Below are positions 15,444 to 23,818 of a DNA stretch of 38,358 bases, piece by piece. Each line of letters opens with the position of its first letter. Position 1 is the stretch's first letter. The stretch covers positions 1-38,358 of the forward strand of contig QHSC01000041.1 in assembly GCA_003220345.1 (NCBI GenBank). Reading direction: 5' to 3'. This DNA comes from Candidatus Rokuibacteriota bacterium. GTDB lineage: Bacteria; Methylomirabilota; Methylomirabilia; Rokubacteriales; CSP1-6. The notes under the pieces were generated by a model that saw only the letters and a list, made by a program, of their open reading frames with translations, had not been told where the DNA came from and did no database searches. The translations under genes were made by a program, and so were the position numbers.

Positions 15444-17804
15444 ATGTCCGACCATACCGTCCCATCCCGGTTCGCGCGGAGCGGATCGACCGTGCGGTTC
15501 GACCACGGCGCCTCGCCGGTGACGCTCACCGTGTGCACGTCACGCATCGTGCGCGTCGAGCTGGCGGACGAACGGGACGCGGCCGGCCCATCCTATGTCG
15601 GCCCGCGGAGCTGGGCCGCCGTGCCGTTCGAGATCATCGATGGCGAACGCGTGCGTCTCTCGACCGGCGATCTGCGCGTCGAGGCGGCCACGAGCCCGGT
15701 CCGTCTGACCTTTCTCGACGCCGCGGGCGCCTGGCTGCTTCGTGAGCCCGCCCAGGGCGGCATGATCACGGAATCGCTCGGGGACACGCGGCGGCGCGTG
15801 CGCGCCTCCTTCGAGTTCTCCGACGAGCAGCACTTCTATGGCCTGGGTCAGGGCGGACTGCAGCTCGACCGGCTCGGGATCGCCCGCCAGCTTTGGAACA
15901 CGCATATCGGGCACGGGCCGGGGTCGGACATGGGCATCCCGCTCCTGATCTCCAATCGCGGCTACGCGCTCTTCTTCGACAACACGAGCGATGCGATGCT
16001 CTCGGTGGGCCGGTCGGATGGCGGAGTCCGGATCACCTACACCGCCGAAGCCGGACGGCTCGTGTGGTACTTCCTCATTGGCCCCGATCTACGTCGAGTC
16101 ATGCTCGAAGCTGCCGAGCTCCTCGGCCGGCCACCCCTTCCGCCCCGCTGGGCCCTGGGGTTTCTCCAGTCCACGCGCCACTTCGAGGACACGGAGGAGC
16201 TGCGCCGCCTCCCTCGCACGATTCGCGAGAAGCGGATCCCCTGCGACGGCCTCATCTACCTCTCGACGTACGGCGAAGCGCAAGGCTGGAATCGCGGCGT
16301 GGGGCATCTCGGCTTTCAGCCTGCGCTCTGGCCGGATCCGCCCGCCCTCATCGAGGAGGCGAGGCGGCAGCACTTCGAGATCATCACCCACGAGTACCCC
16401 GTGCTCCACGAGGATTCGCCGCTGTTTGCCGAGGCCGAGGCGAGCGGGTATCTGCTCGACGACGGCTACGGCCGATCGAGCGAGGGGCCGCGGCGGGCCG
16501 CCAACTATCGCGAGGGCCAGCGCTACCTCGACTTCTCCAATCCGGCCGTCGGCGCCTGGTGGTGGTCGGCCCACCGGGAGCTCACCACGCTCGGGGTGGC
16601 GGGCTGGTGGCTCGACGGCGGCGAGGGGCCACCCGCGACGGCGAAGCTCCACGCCGGTGATGGCACCCTCCTGCACAACATCTACGACCGGTTCCGCCAC
16701 GAGGCATTCGCCCGTGGTGAGGCCGCGGGCCGGCCCGACCAGCGCGTTTTCCTCCTGTGCCGCTCGGGGGCGGCGGGGATGCAGCGATTCGGCGCGACAT
16801 GCTGGTCGGGCGACATCAACAACGACTTCGCCACGCTCGACGCGCAGATCCCGCTCGGGCTCAATACCGGCCTGTCGGGCGTGCCGTACTGGGGCACGGA
16901 CGTGGGCGGCTTCTTCCATCCGGTGCCGGAGACGGGCGAGCTCTATGCCCGCTGGTTCCAGCTGGGCGCCTTCAGCCCCATCTTCCGCTCCCACGGCTGG
17001 GTGTGGCGCGAGCACGTGCCGTGGGCGCATGGCGCGCAGGTGGAGAAGATCTGCCGCGACTACGCGGAGCTGCGCTACCGGCTTCTGCCCTACACGTACA
17101 CGCTCGCCTGGCAGGCGCACACGCTCGGCCTCCCGCTCATGCGCCCGCTCGTCCTCAACTATCCCGACGACCCTCGCGTCTGGCAGCTCGGTCACGAGTT
17201 CCTCTGGGGCGACGATCTGCTCGTCGCGCCCGTCACGCGCGAGGGCGCCACGGCGTGGCCCGTCTACCTGCCCGCGGGCGGCTGGTACGACTTCTGGAGC
17301 GGCACGCGCCACGAGGGACCGGGCGGGGTCACGCTCGAGGCGCCTCTCGAGCGGCTGCCCCTGCTGGTGCGCGCCGGGTCCATCCTGCCCCTCGGCCCCG
17401 TGGTCCAGCACACCCGCGAGCGGCCGCTCGACGAGATCACGCTGCTGATCTACCCGGACGGCGCGTCCAGCTTCGAGCTCTACGAGGACGATGGTCGGTC
17501 GAATGCCTATCGCGAAGGCCGTCACGCGCTCACGCGGTTCGAGTGCGTGGCCCGACCGAAGGACGTGACGGTGCGAATCGGAGAGCCCGTCGGCGACCGC
17601 TCGGTGGTGCCGGCCGGGCGCCGCTACCTCATCCGGCTACGGATCGACGGCGCGCGGGCGGTGACCGTCGAGGGCCATGGGCCGCTGCCGAAGCTGAACG
17701 GCCCGAGCCAGGACGGCGCGGGCTGGTGGGAGGATGGCCGCGTCTTCATCGTCGTCCGCCCTCCCCGCCAGCCCGCCCTCGCGGTGATGATGTCTAGGAC
17801 TTGA
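15444..17804 (+). CDS. Glycoside hydrolase family 31 (alpha-glucosidase/alpha-xylosidase type)
   Basis: This 786-residue enzyme has the GH31 architecture: an N-terminal galactose-mutarotase-like beta domain (residues about 1-230), a barrel (about 230-580) and C-terminal beta domains. The catalytic nucleophile is D391 in GVAGWWLDGGEG, and the acid/base is D457 in ATCWSGDINNDF. The family segment GVPYWGTDVGGFF and EFLWGDDLLVAPVTREGATA support the call. It retains alpha-configured sugars by double displacement. No signal peptide is visible, so it acts in the cytoplasm, possibly on oligosaccharides. Its end overlaps the convergent binding-protein gene by 11 bases. Substrate class is uncertain. 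Confidence 0.92.
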   Translation: MSDHTVPSRFARSGSTVRFDHGASPVTLTVCTSRIVRVELADERDAAGPSYVGPRSWAAVPFEIIDGERVRLSTGDLRVEAATSPVRLTFLDAAGAWLLREPAQGGMITESLGDTRRRVRASFEFSDEQHFYGLGQGGLQLDRLGIARQLWNTHIGHGPGSDMGIPLLISNRGYALFFDNTSDAMLSVGRSDGGVRITYTAEAGRLVWYFLIGPDLRRVMLEAAELLGRPPLPPRWALGFLQSTRHFEDTEELRRLPRTIREKRIPCDGLIYLSTYGEAQGWNRGVGHLGFQPALWPDPPALIEEARRQHFEIITHEYPVLHEDSPLFAEAEASGYLLDDGYGRSSEGPRRAANYREGQRYLDFSNPAVGAWWWSAHRELTTLGVAGWWLDGGEGPPATAKLHAGDGTLLHNIYDRFRHEAFARGEAAGRPDQRVFLLCRSGAAGMQRFGATCWSGDINNDFATLDAQIPLGLNTGLSGVPYWGTDVGGFFHPVPETGELYARWFQLGAFSPIFRSHGWVWREHVPWAHGAQVEKICRDYAELRYRLLPYTYTLAWQAHTLGLPLMRPLVLNYPDDPRVWQLGHEFLWGDDLLVAPVTREGATAWPVYLPAGGWYDFWSGTRHEGPGGVTLEAPLERLPLLVRAGSILPLGPVVQHTRERPLDEITLLIYPDGASSFELYEDDGRSNAYREGRHALTRFECVARPKDVTVRIGEPVGDRSVVPAGRRYLIRLRIDGARAVTVEGHGPLPKLNGPSQDGAGWWEDGRVFIVVRPPRQPALAVMMSRT

Positions 17805-19863
17805 AGTACCAGGTCTCCGTGTGAGCGACGTGCGGATTGTCGCTGACCGCGCTGTTCCAGAGCCTCTCGGGGATGTTGCCCATATTCGTCTTGATGACCC
17901 GCACCCCCTGGGAGGCAGGTGAGCCGCATACGATTGGAATCATCCACATCTCGTCCAGCGCGATCTTCCACACGTCCTTGGCCATCTTCGTCCGCTCCGC
18001 ATCCTTCACGCTGAAAGACTTGCGGTACTTGTCCATCAGCTCCCGCATGCGCGCGGGCGGGGTCTTTCCCTGGGCTCCCGCGCTCGCGTACCAGAGGCCG
18101 TAGAGCGGCCCCATCGGACTTCCCTCGTCGGCAGGAAAGACGAACGGGAAGTGCCCGTAGATGTTGTCGGCGCCCCACTGGGTCTCGAAGTAGATCTGGT
18201 GCTCGTTGGTCTGTACGCGCTTCGTCGCCGCGCCGCGCTCCATCTCCTGGACCTCGCCGCGGATGCCGACCTTCTTCCACTGCTCGGTCATCATCTCGGC
18301 AATCTTCGTGAAAGGAAGGAAACCCAGGTACGTGGTCAGGGCCAGGCGCAGCCGGCCCTTGCCATCGGCCCGCAAGCGGTACCCTTCACTGTCCTTCTTG
18401 CTGAGCCCGAGCTTGTCGAGCATCTCGTTTGCCTTCTTGACGTCATAGCCCGTATGCAGGGTCTTGTACTCCGGGCCGGGATAATAGAGCGTACGCTCGC
18501 CGGGCGCGGCCGAGCCGGTCTGGCCGAGACCGAGCAGGAAGGTCTCGTTGATCTGGGCGCGGTCGATGCCGTGGGACAGCGCGATCCGGAACTCGCGGCT
18601 GCTGAGCCACCTGGCGATCTCCGGATCCTTCTCGTAGCTTTGATTGCAGAAGAGCCCGACATCGGCGCCCTGGTCCGAAGGATCCAGGTAGACGCGGTAT
18701 CCCCCTTTCTTCTGGTTCTCGAGGAGCACGGGCAGCTTGCTGATGTCGATGTGTCGGGCCTGGGAATCGTACTCGCCCGCGATGGCCCGCAGGTTGATCA
18801 CCTCCAGGTTCTCCCCGAGCGTCATCCGGATCCGGTCGATGTAGGGGAGCTGGTTGCCGTCGGTGTCGACCCACACGCTGTAGGGATTCCGCTCGAGGAT
18901 CCACGTGGGCGTGGTCAGCGGCGAGGTCGTCTTCCAGGGCGTCACCACGGGCAGGTCCACGTTGCGGCAGGCGTCGTTGCGATTCTTGAACATGGTCACC
19001 CAGCTGTCGAAGTTCAGCTCCGTCACCTTCTTCGCGAGATCATCCTTCGAGGCATACTTCGGATGGAACTGCTTGAGGTAGTGTGCGGGCGCGAACCCGC
19101 CGAGGGCGGCGCGTCCCCATCGCGCATGGTGGCCGATGCCCCACACGGAGGCGAGCACAGTGGGCAGCGCGTAGTACGGCTCGGGCGAGACGAACCGGAT
19201 GGTGGTGGCGTCGATCTTCTCGATGGCAATGGGCTTGCCGCCGATGGTCATCACGGACAGCGGCGTGGGAACCAGATCCTTGTTGTTGTAGACGTCCTGG
19301 AACCAGAAGACGAAGTCATCGGCGGTGAAGGGATGGCCGTCGCTCCACTTCATCCCGCGGCGAAGCTGAAGGGTGGTGATCTTGCCGTCGGGGCTGACCT
19401 CCCACGCCCTGGCGATATTGGGCACGAGCTTGGTGCCCGTGTAGTCCCAGTAGAGCAGCTTGTCGTTCTGGGCGACACGATGGCCATTGGAGGTGTCGAA
19501 GGGACCGGTGAAACCCCGCCGCCACGTGCCGCCGTATTTCCCGATCTCGCGCAGCGGCTTGACGACGAGGGGATCCTGGCCGATCCGCTCCTGGACGGGC
19601 GGAAGCTTGCCCGCCTTGACCAGCTCCGCGAGCTGGGGAGCTTCCTTGAAGGTCTTGGGGATGAGGGCAGGATCCGTGACGACCTCGGCGCCCTCGAGCT
19701 TGCCGATGAGGTTGGCGCCCAGCTTGGTTCCCTGGGCGGCCGCCTCATGGACGAAGCCAAGCGGCACCTGCGTCGCCGGAATGGCGAGCAGACCGAGGCG
19801 CATCAGCGTGCGCCGAGACAGGCGCTGGCTCTTCGACCGCGAGACTTCCTCGTCTTCGCTCAT
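17794..19863 (-). CDS. ABC transporter substrate-binding protein, family 5, Tat-exported
   Basis: This 689-residue protein matches SBP_bac_5, which captures peptides, nickel or oligosaccharides outside the cell membrane for an ABC permease. Residues 15-26 (LSRRTLMRLGLL) form a twin-arginine signal (R17, R18) with a hydrophobic run and AAAQG cleavage region. The domain marker is ARAWEVSPDGKITTLQLRRGMKWSDGHPFTADDFVFWFQ, here given in parts: WEVSPDGK and WSDGHPFTADDFVFWFQ. It is longer than the usual 500-600 residues. No permease or ATPase genes are next to it, so the partner transporter is elsewhere. A good ribosome site (AAGGAG) precedes the ATG. The cargo is unknown. Confidence 0.88.
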   Translation of the reverse strand: MSEDEEVSRSKSQRLSRRTLMRLGLLAIPATQVPLGFVHEAAAQGTKLGANLIGKLEGAEVVTDPALIPKTFKEAPQLAELVKAGKLPPVQERIGQDPLVVKPLREIGKYGGTWRRGFTGPFDTSNGHRVAQNDKLLYWDYTGTKLVPNIARAWEVSPDGKITTLQLRRGMKWSDGHPFTADDFVFWFQDVYNNKDLVPTPLSVMTIGGKPIAIEKIDATTIRFVSPEPYYALPTVLASVWGIGHHARWGRAALGGFAPAHYLKQFHPKYASKDDLAKKVTELNFDSWVTMFKNRNDACRNVDLPVVTPWKTTSPLTTPTWILERNPYSVWVDTDGNQLPYIDRIRMTLGENLEVINLRAIAGEYDSQARHIDISKLPVLLENQKKGGYRVYLDPSDQGADVGLFCNQSYEKDPEIARWLSSREFRIALSHGIDRAQINETFLLGLGQTGSAAPGERTLYYPGPEYKTLHTGYDVKKANEMLDKLGLSKKDSEGYRLRADGKGRLRLALTTYLGFLPFTKIAEMMTEQWKKVGIRGEVQEMERGAATKRVQTNEHQIYFETQWGADNIYGHFPFVFPADEGSPMGPLYGLWYASAGAQGKTPPARMRELMDKYRKSFSVKDAERTKMAKDVWKIALDEMWMIPIVCGSPASQGVRVIKTNMGNIPERLWNSAVSDNPHVAHTETWYFKS

Positions 19864-19913
19864 GGGATCTCCTTTTCCTCTCTCGGCACGGTCGCTGCTT
19901 CCATTCGAGGATG

Positions 19914-19953
19914 TGACCGGTCAAACCCTAGGGCCGGGCCTCCACTCTGTCAA
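19914..19953 (-). promoter_or_regulatory. Promoter and operator-like palindrome of the binding-protein gene
   Basis: On the minus strand a perfect TTGACA (19953-19948) is followed after 17 bases by TAGGGT (19930-19925). A perfect 10-base palindrome, TGACCGGTCA (19914-19923), lies where transcription should start, about 50 bases before the ATG at 19863. The -35 sits over the stop codon of the Rieske gene. The palindrome may bind a repressor. Confidence 0.5.
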
Positions 19954-21278
19954 GCCACGGACTTGGGCACGGCGGGCCGGTGGCCCACCCGCCCCACGGG
20001 ATCGCCGAAGCGCTCGATCATGACCTCCGAGAAGGGCACGCTCCGGTCGGCGAGCGCGCTGCCCGAGCGCACCGCGTAGGCCGCGCCCTGGCGCGCCGCG
20101 GGCGGCTCGGCGCCCTTGCCCAGATCGCGCGCGCCACGCAGCATGAGCCGGCGGAACTGCACGATGGCGGCATCCGTGGGCCCGAGATGCTCGCGCGTGC
20201 GGTCCGCGATGAGGCCCTGGCTGTCCTGGATGCACGCGTCCTGCTCGGAGATGCCGCGGATGCCCGTGAACGTGCGGAGCTTCTGGTCGACCCGATCGAT
20301 GAGGTAGTCGTTGTCGCGGTTGCGCAGGGGCACCCAGCGCTCGTCCACCGCCGCGTGCACGCTCTGGCCGGCCCGGAGGCGCTGGCGCTCGCTTTCCGTC
20401 AGGGGCCGCCCCGGGTTCCACGTGTAGCAGTACACCCAGCAGAGCTCGTCGGTGATGGGCACCCAGGTCTGGCCGTGATAGTTCTCGCCCGCGAAGGCGT
20501 TGGGCGCCAGCCCGTGGTTCGGCAGCAGGAACTGGCTCACGCGCCAGTAGAGACCGCTGCCGTCGGCCCGCCGGGAGGCGCCGATGGCCAGGCCCGCATC
20601 GTGGGGCACGACCTGGAACTCGGGCATGGCGTCGTCCCGCATCCAGCGCGTCCGATCCCGATCCGCCGACGACCGGCTCATGACCTCGTCGCGCTCGCTC
20701 TCCGACGCGCTGACGGGCATGTGGAGAAAGGAGAAATGCGCCGTGTCGATCCCGCCCTCGCAGGCCTGGGCCCAGTTGCACTGCTGGAGCTTCTTGGACA
20801 CGAAGCGGTGGGCGGGCGGCACGAGCGCGAACTCCAGCCCGGGCAATTCGGGCTCGTGTCCGGCCGGGCCCAGATAGGCCCACACGAACTCGCCATGCTC
20901 GCGTGTGGGGTACGAGCCCGCGCGGACCCGGTCGCGAAACGTGCTCTCCGGCGGCATGGTGGGCATGTCGACACAGCGCCCGGCAACGTCGTACTTCCAG
21001 CCGTGATACGCGCAGCGCAGCCCGCACTTCTCGTTGCGGCCGAAGAAAAGGTTGGCGCCCCGATGCGGGCAGCGCGGATCGAGAAGCCCTACCCGCCCGT
21101 CGGTGTCGCGGAAGGCCACCAGGTCCTCGCCCATAATCCTGATGCGGACGGGTGGGCCATCGGTCTCCGGCAGCTCCTGCGACAGGAGCACGGGCATCCA
21201 GAAGCGACGGAAGAAATCGCCCATGGCCGTGCCCGGCCCCGTCCGCGTGAGCAGCTCATTATCTTCGGCGCTGAGCAT
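19950..21278 (-). CDS. Rieske 2Fe-2S aromatic ring-hydroxylating oxygenase, large subunit
   Basis: This 442-residue oxygenase subunit carries a Rieske cluster in the N-terminal domain: C70-x-H72 (DPRCPHRGANLFFG) and C89-x2-H92 (RCAYHGWKYD). The mononuclear iron site has the usual D-x2-H-x4-H form at D178, H181 and H186 (GGIDTAHFSFLHMP). It resembles the phthalate-dioxygenase-like group that dihydroxylates or demethylates aromatic acids, using electrons from a reductase not present here. It is cytoplasmic. It is separated from the binding-protein gene by 86 bases on the same strand, and is divergent from the MerB-like gene. The substrate is unknown. Confidence 0.9.
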   Translation of the reverse strand: MLSAEDNELLTRTGPGTAMGDFFRRFWMPVLLSQELPETDGPPVRIRIMGEDLVAFRDTDGRVGLLDPRCPHRGANLFFGRNEKCGLRCAYHGWKYDVAGRCVDMPTMPPESTFRDRVRAGSYPTREHGEFVWAYLGPAGHEPELPGLEFALVPPAHRFVSKKLQQCNWAQACEGGIDTAHFSFLHMPVSASESERDEVMSRSSADRDRTRWMRDDAMPEFQVVPHDAGLAIGASRRADGSGLYWRVSQFLLPNHGLAPNAFAGENYHGQTWVPITDELCWVYCYTWNPGRPLTESERQRLRAGQSVHAAVDERWVPLRNRDNDYLIDRVDQKLRTFTGIRGISEQDACIQDSQGLIADRTREHLGPTDAAIVQFRRLMLRGARDLGKGAEPPAARQGAAYAVRSGSALADRSVPFSEVMIERFGDPVGRVGHRPAVPKSVA

Positions 21279-21371
21279 CGTGGCACCTCGCCCTGGCGAT
21301 ACTTCTCGGGAACAGAATTGCCAGAGACTCTATCATGGCAGCAGGCGAGAGAGCCGAGAGGAGGGCCCCGA

Positions 21372-21961
21372 GTGGCGACCCTGACGATCAAGACCGCCGA
21401 CGAACTGATGGCGCTCGATGTGCAAGACCGCTGGCGCACCCGGCGGGCCGGTCGGGAGACGCAGGTCTCCAAGCAGGTGCTTCGGGCCTTCGTGGATCAC
21501 GGCGGGCCGATCCTCGCAGAGGACATCGCCGCAGCCTTCCGCGATATTCCCGCGGCCGCCGTCCACCAGGCGCTCGCCGCGCTGGACCATGACGACTTGC
21601 TTCGCCTCCGCGACGGTCAGATCGACGTCGCGTACCCCTTCACTGCCTCTCCGACTCCTTTCGTCATCCGACTGCCGGACGGCGCCGAACGGTTTGCCTG
21701 CTGCGCGACGGACGCACTTGGCGTTGCGCCGATGATCGGGCGGGCCGTGCAAATTCTGTCGCGCTGCCACCACTGCCAGGAGCCCATGGAGTTCGCGGCC
21801 TCACCCGATGGCCCGGGACCGAGCGCCGGCGGGGTCATGCTCTGGATCGGGACACGTGCCGACCGTGGCGAGAGGCGAACCCCGCCGCCGAGGGCGCGGG
21901 TGCTACCGTGCTCGAAGGATTCAAGCTCGGCGACCGCATCTTCGGCCGCCTCCTCGTCTAG
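21372..21961 (+). pseudogene. MerB-like (organomercurial lyase family) gene with internal deletion/frameshift
   Basis: Translation from GTG 21372 (GAGGAGGG upstream) gives a winged-helix N-terminal part (ILAEDIAAAFRDIPAAAVHQ), then [17 protein letters not shown], which matches the MerB active-site stretch C-A-x-D-x-L-x3-P-x-x-G-R; both the first catalytic cysteine and the aspartate are kept. After GGVMLWIG (about 21855) the frame no longer looks like the family. In the +1 frame the typical C-terminus [10 protein letters not shown]...[11 protein letters not shown] ends with TAG at 21959-21961. Only about 14 bases separate the two parts, where MerB would have about 75, so the segment holding the second catalytic cysteine is missing. 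Without a frame change the reading runs to 22061 into the repeat. A sequencing error could explain the shift but not the loss of length. Confidence 0.7.
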
Positions 21962-21963
21962 GG

Positions 21964-22062
21964 GTCAGGTCTCACAATCCGACATTTCCCCTTGGCGGAA
22001 CACTTCTCGAAACCACCAGGCCACAGCCCCCGCCCCGACCATGTTGGATTGTGAGACCTGAC
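21964..22062. repeat. REP-like inverted repeat (22-base arms, 55-base loop)
   Basis: The left arm at 21964-21985 and right arm at 22041-22062 are reverse complements with one mismatch in 22 bases. The arms begin GTCAGGTCTCACAATCC. The element lies between convergent genes (MerB-like and LivH). Its form and GGGGTCAGGTCT start are like REP elements mobilised by REP-associated tyrosine transposases, but no transposase is in the window. It may also act as a terminator. Confidence 0.7.
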
Positions 22063-22069
22063 TCCGCTA

Positions 22070-22951
22070 CTACACGCGCTCGATCTGCGGCTTGCCCAGG
22101 AGCCCGTAGGGGCGAACGAAGAGCACCGCGATGACCACGAGATAGGAAACCATGCTGCCGAATCCCGCCCCCAGGAGCGGATCGACGTAGCCGGTGGTCA
22201 CGCTCTCGAGGACTCCGATGAAGATGGCCCCGAGAAGCGTGCCGAGGATGCTGTCAAGGCCGCCCACGATGACGATGGGAAACACCTTGAGGCCGACGAG
22301 GACGACGCCGAACCCGCCCCCGACGGTGATCGCCCACAGCGTGCCGCTCACCACCGACAAGATGCCCACCATGACCCAGGTGATGACGAAGTAGCGGTGG
22401 ATGTCGATGCCCACGGACGTCGCGACCTGGGGATCGTCCGCGATGGCCCGCAAGGCCACCCCGATGCGGCTCCGCTGAAATATCCAGCTCACGAGGGCCA
22501 CGCACCCGAGCGCGATGCCCGCCGCCACGAGCTTGTCGACGGGCACGAATATCCCGCGGATATCCAGCGGCGCCAAGGGCAGGGGCAGGCGGATGTAGCC
22601 CGGGCTGTCCTTGAAGAGCACGGCTCCGGAGGCCCGCAAGAATGCGCCCAGGCCGAGCGTGACCATGATCAAGGCGATGACGGGGCGGCCGGCCAGGTGG
22701 CGCAGGACCACTCGATTGAAGACGACGGCCAGCGCCGCCATGCCCGCGCACGCGGCCCCCACGGCGCCGAGCAGGCCGAACCCGGCGTGCAGGCCCGACG
22801 CGACCAGCCTCGTGCCGACCATCATCCACTCGCCCAGAGCGAAGTTGATCATGCGGGAAGCCTTGTAGACGACGACGAACGCGAGGGCGATCGGAGCATA
22901 GACGGCGCCCGCGAGCGCGCCATCGACGAGGAGTGCCGCGAGAAACAGCAT
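22070..22951 (-). CDS. livH: Branched-chain amino acid ABC transporter permease (LivH-type)
   Basis: This 293-residue integral membrane protein has the LivH pattern: about eight hydrophobic helices, the ASRMINFALGEWMMVG segment near residue 30 (family N-terminal hallmark), and RIGVALRAIADDPQVATSVGID near residue 165, the cytoplasmic coupling loop that contacts the ATPase. IVIVGGLDSILGTLLGAIFI near 230 is also conserved. It would import branched-chain amino acids, amides or other small carboxylates. No LivM, LivG, LivF or binding protein gene is close by, so it is an orphan. It follows the desaturase gene by 35 bases on the same strand, with only a weak ribosome site. Confidence 0.88.
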   Translation of the reverse strand: MLFLAALLVDGALAGAVYAPIALAFVVVYKASRMINFALGEWMMVGTRLVASGLHAGFGLLGAVGAACAGMAALAVVFNRVVLRHLAGRPVIALIMVTLGLGAFLRASGAVLFKDSPGYIRLPLPLAPLDIRGIFVPVDKLVAAGIALGCVALVSWIFQRSRIGVALRAIADDPQVATSVGIDIHRYFVITWVMVGILSVVSGTLWAITVGGGFGVVLVGLKVFPIVIVGGLDSILGTLLGAIFIGVLESVTTGYVDPLLGAGFGSMVSYLVVIAVLFVRPYGLLGKPQIERV

Positions 22952-22986
22952 CGCTCAACCTGGCCGGAGGATGGGGTGCCGCCGCC

Positions 22987-23745
22987 TCAAAAGACTCGCT
23001 TGGCGCCCAGCTCCGGCGCCACGGCATCGAGACGGCCGGCCAGGATGGGAAGCCGGCGCGTCGGCACGGCCGGGAACAGATGATGCTCGAGGTGAAAGAA
23101 CATCTCGTAGCTCACGAACGCCTTCACCCGCCCCCGGATCGTGCGCGCGATCGGCCCTCCCTCCTCGCAATCGTGATGCACGGTCCACACCGCGAAGAAC
23201 GAGGTCAGGCACTGGCCGGCCGCCATGGCGGCCACGTGATACTGCAGCCAGCGCAGCTCGAGCACCCAGAAGACCACCGCGATCCACCCCGCGTTGGCCA
23301 GCAGCTCGAGCAGGATCCATCGGCGCTGACGAGGCGTCGCCACCGCGAGGGCCTTGCGGTGCAGGCGCAAGGGGAAGAGCGGGCCCACGGCAATGGCCCG
23401 CCACACCGGCTCGCGCGCGCTCATGGCCTCGATGTCGTCCGCCTCCATGCAGTGGCGGTGATGGCGCAGGTGATTGATCTGGACGGCGTGCATCGACCCC
23501 AGCATCAGAACGCTCAGGGCGAGCATCACCCAGTCGTGCGCGGCGCGGGATATCCCGAGCGCGTAGTGATAGGCGTTGTGGACCTGGCGGAGACCGGTGA
23601 GGAAGAACATGAAGGAGCACGCGAGGGCTACAGGGTGCCAACCACGGCTGGCGGCGATCCACGAGGCAAGCAACCAGGGGGCGGAGATCGAGAGCTCGTG
23701 GAGGGCTTCGAGCTTGGTGATGGGCAGCAGGTCCTTCCACGGCAC
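22987..23745 (-). CDS. Fatty acid desaturase family protein
   Basis: This 252-residue membrane protein has the histidine-box pattern of diiron desaturases and hydroxylases: HNAYHYALG near residue 65, QINHLRHHRHCMEADD near 95, VHHDCEEGG, and the last box FFHLEHHLFPAVPTRRLP near 220. Hydrophobic helices lie between the boxes. It may introduce a double bond or hydroxyl into a lipid, with electrons from a reductase elsewhere. The start GTG at 23745 (PWKDLLPITKLEAL after Met) is chosen because anything longer reads through the hairpin repeat at 23768-23810; there is no strong ribosome site. It sits between the LivH-type gene and the PLP enzyme gene. Confidence 0.83.
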   Translation of the reverse strand: MPWKDLLPITKLEALHELSISAPWLLASWIAASRGWHPVALACSFMFFLTGLRQVHNAYHYALGISRAAHDWVMLALSVLMLGSMHAVQINHLRHHRHCMEADDIEAMSAREPVWRAIAVGPLFPLRLHRKALAVATPRQRRWILLELLANAGWIAVVFWVLELRWLQYHVAAMAAGQCLTSFFAVWTVHHDCEEGGPIARTIRGRVKAFVSYEMFFHLEHHLFPAVPTRRLPILAGRLDAVAPELGAKRVF

Positions 23746-23767
23746 CGCTGGAATCGCTTCTGGGACG

Positions 23768-23810
23768 CGCCCCCTCACCCTGCCCTCTCCCCCGATGGGG
23801 GAGAGGGATA
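23768..23810 (-). repeat. Inverted hairpin repeat, copy 1 (43 bases)
   Basis: A perfect 11-base stem (CCCTCTCCCCC with its complement, loop of 3) forms the core at 23783-23807. The whole 43-base element is identical, in the opposite orientation, to 25587-25629. It lies in the gap between the PLP enzyme gene and the desaturase gene. Confidence 0.9.
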
Positions 23811-23818
23811 AGTCTGGA

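Noticed and set aside
19980..21371. Long open frame on the plus strand opposite the Rieske gene
   Set aside because: It is the antisense shadow of the oxygenase; only its last part, from 21372, is a real coding region (MerB-like).
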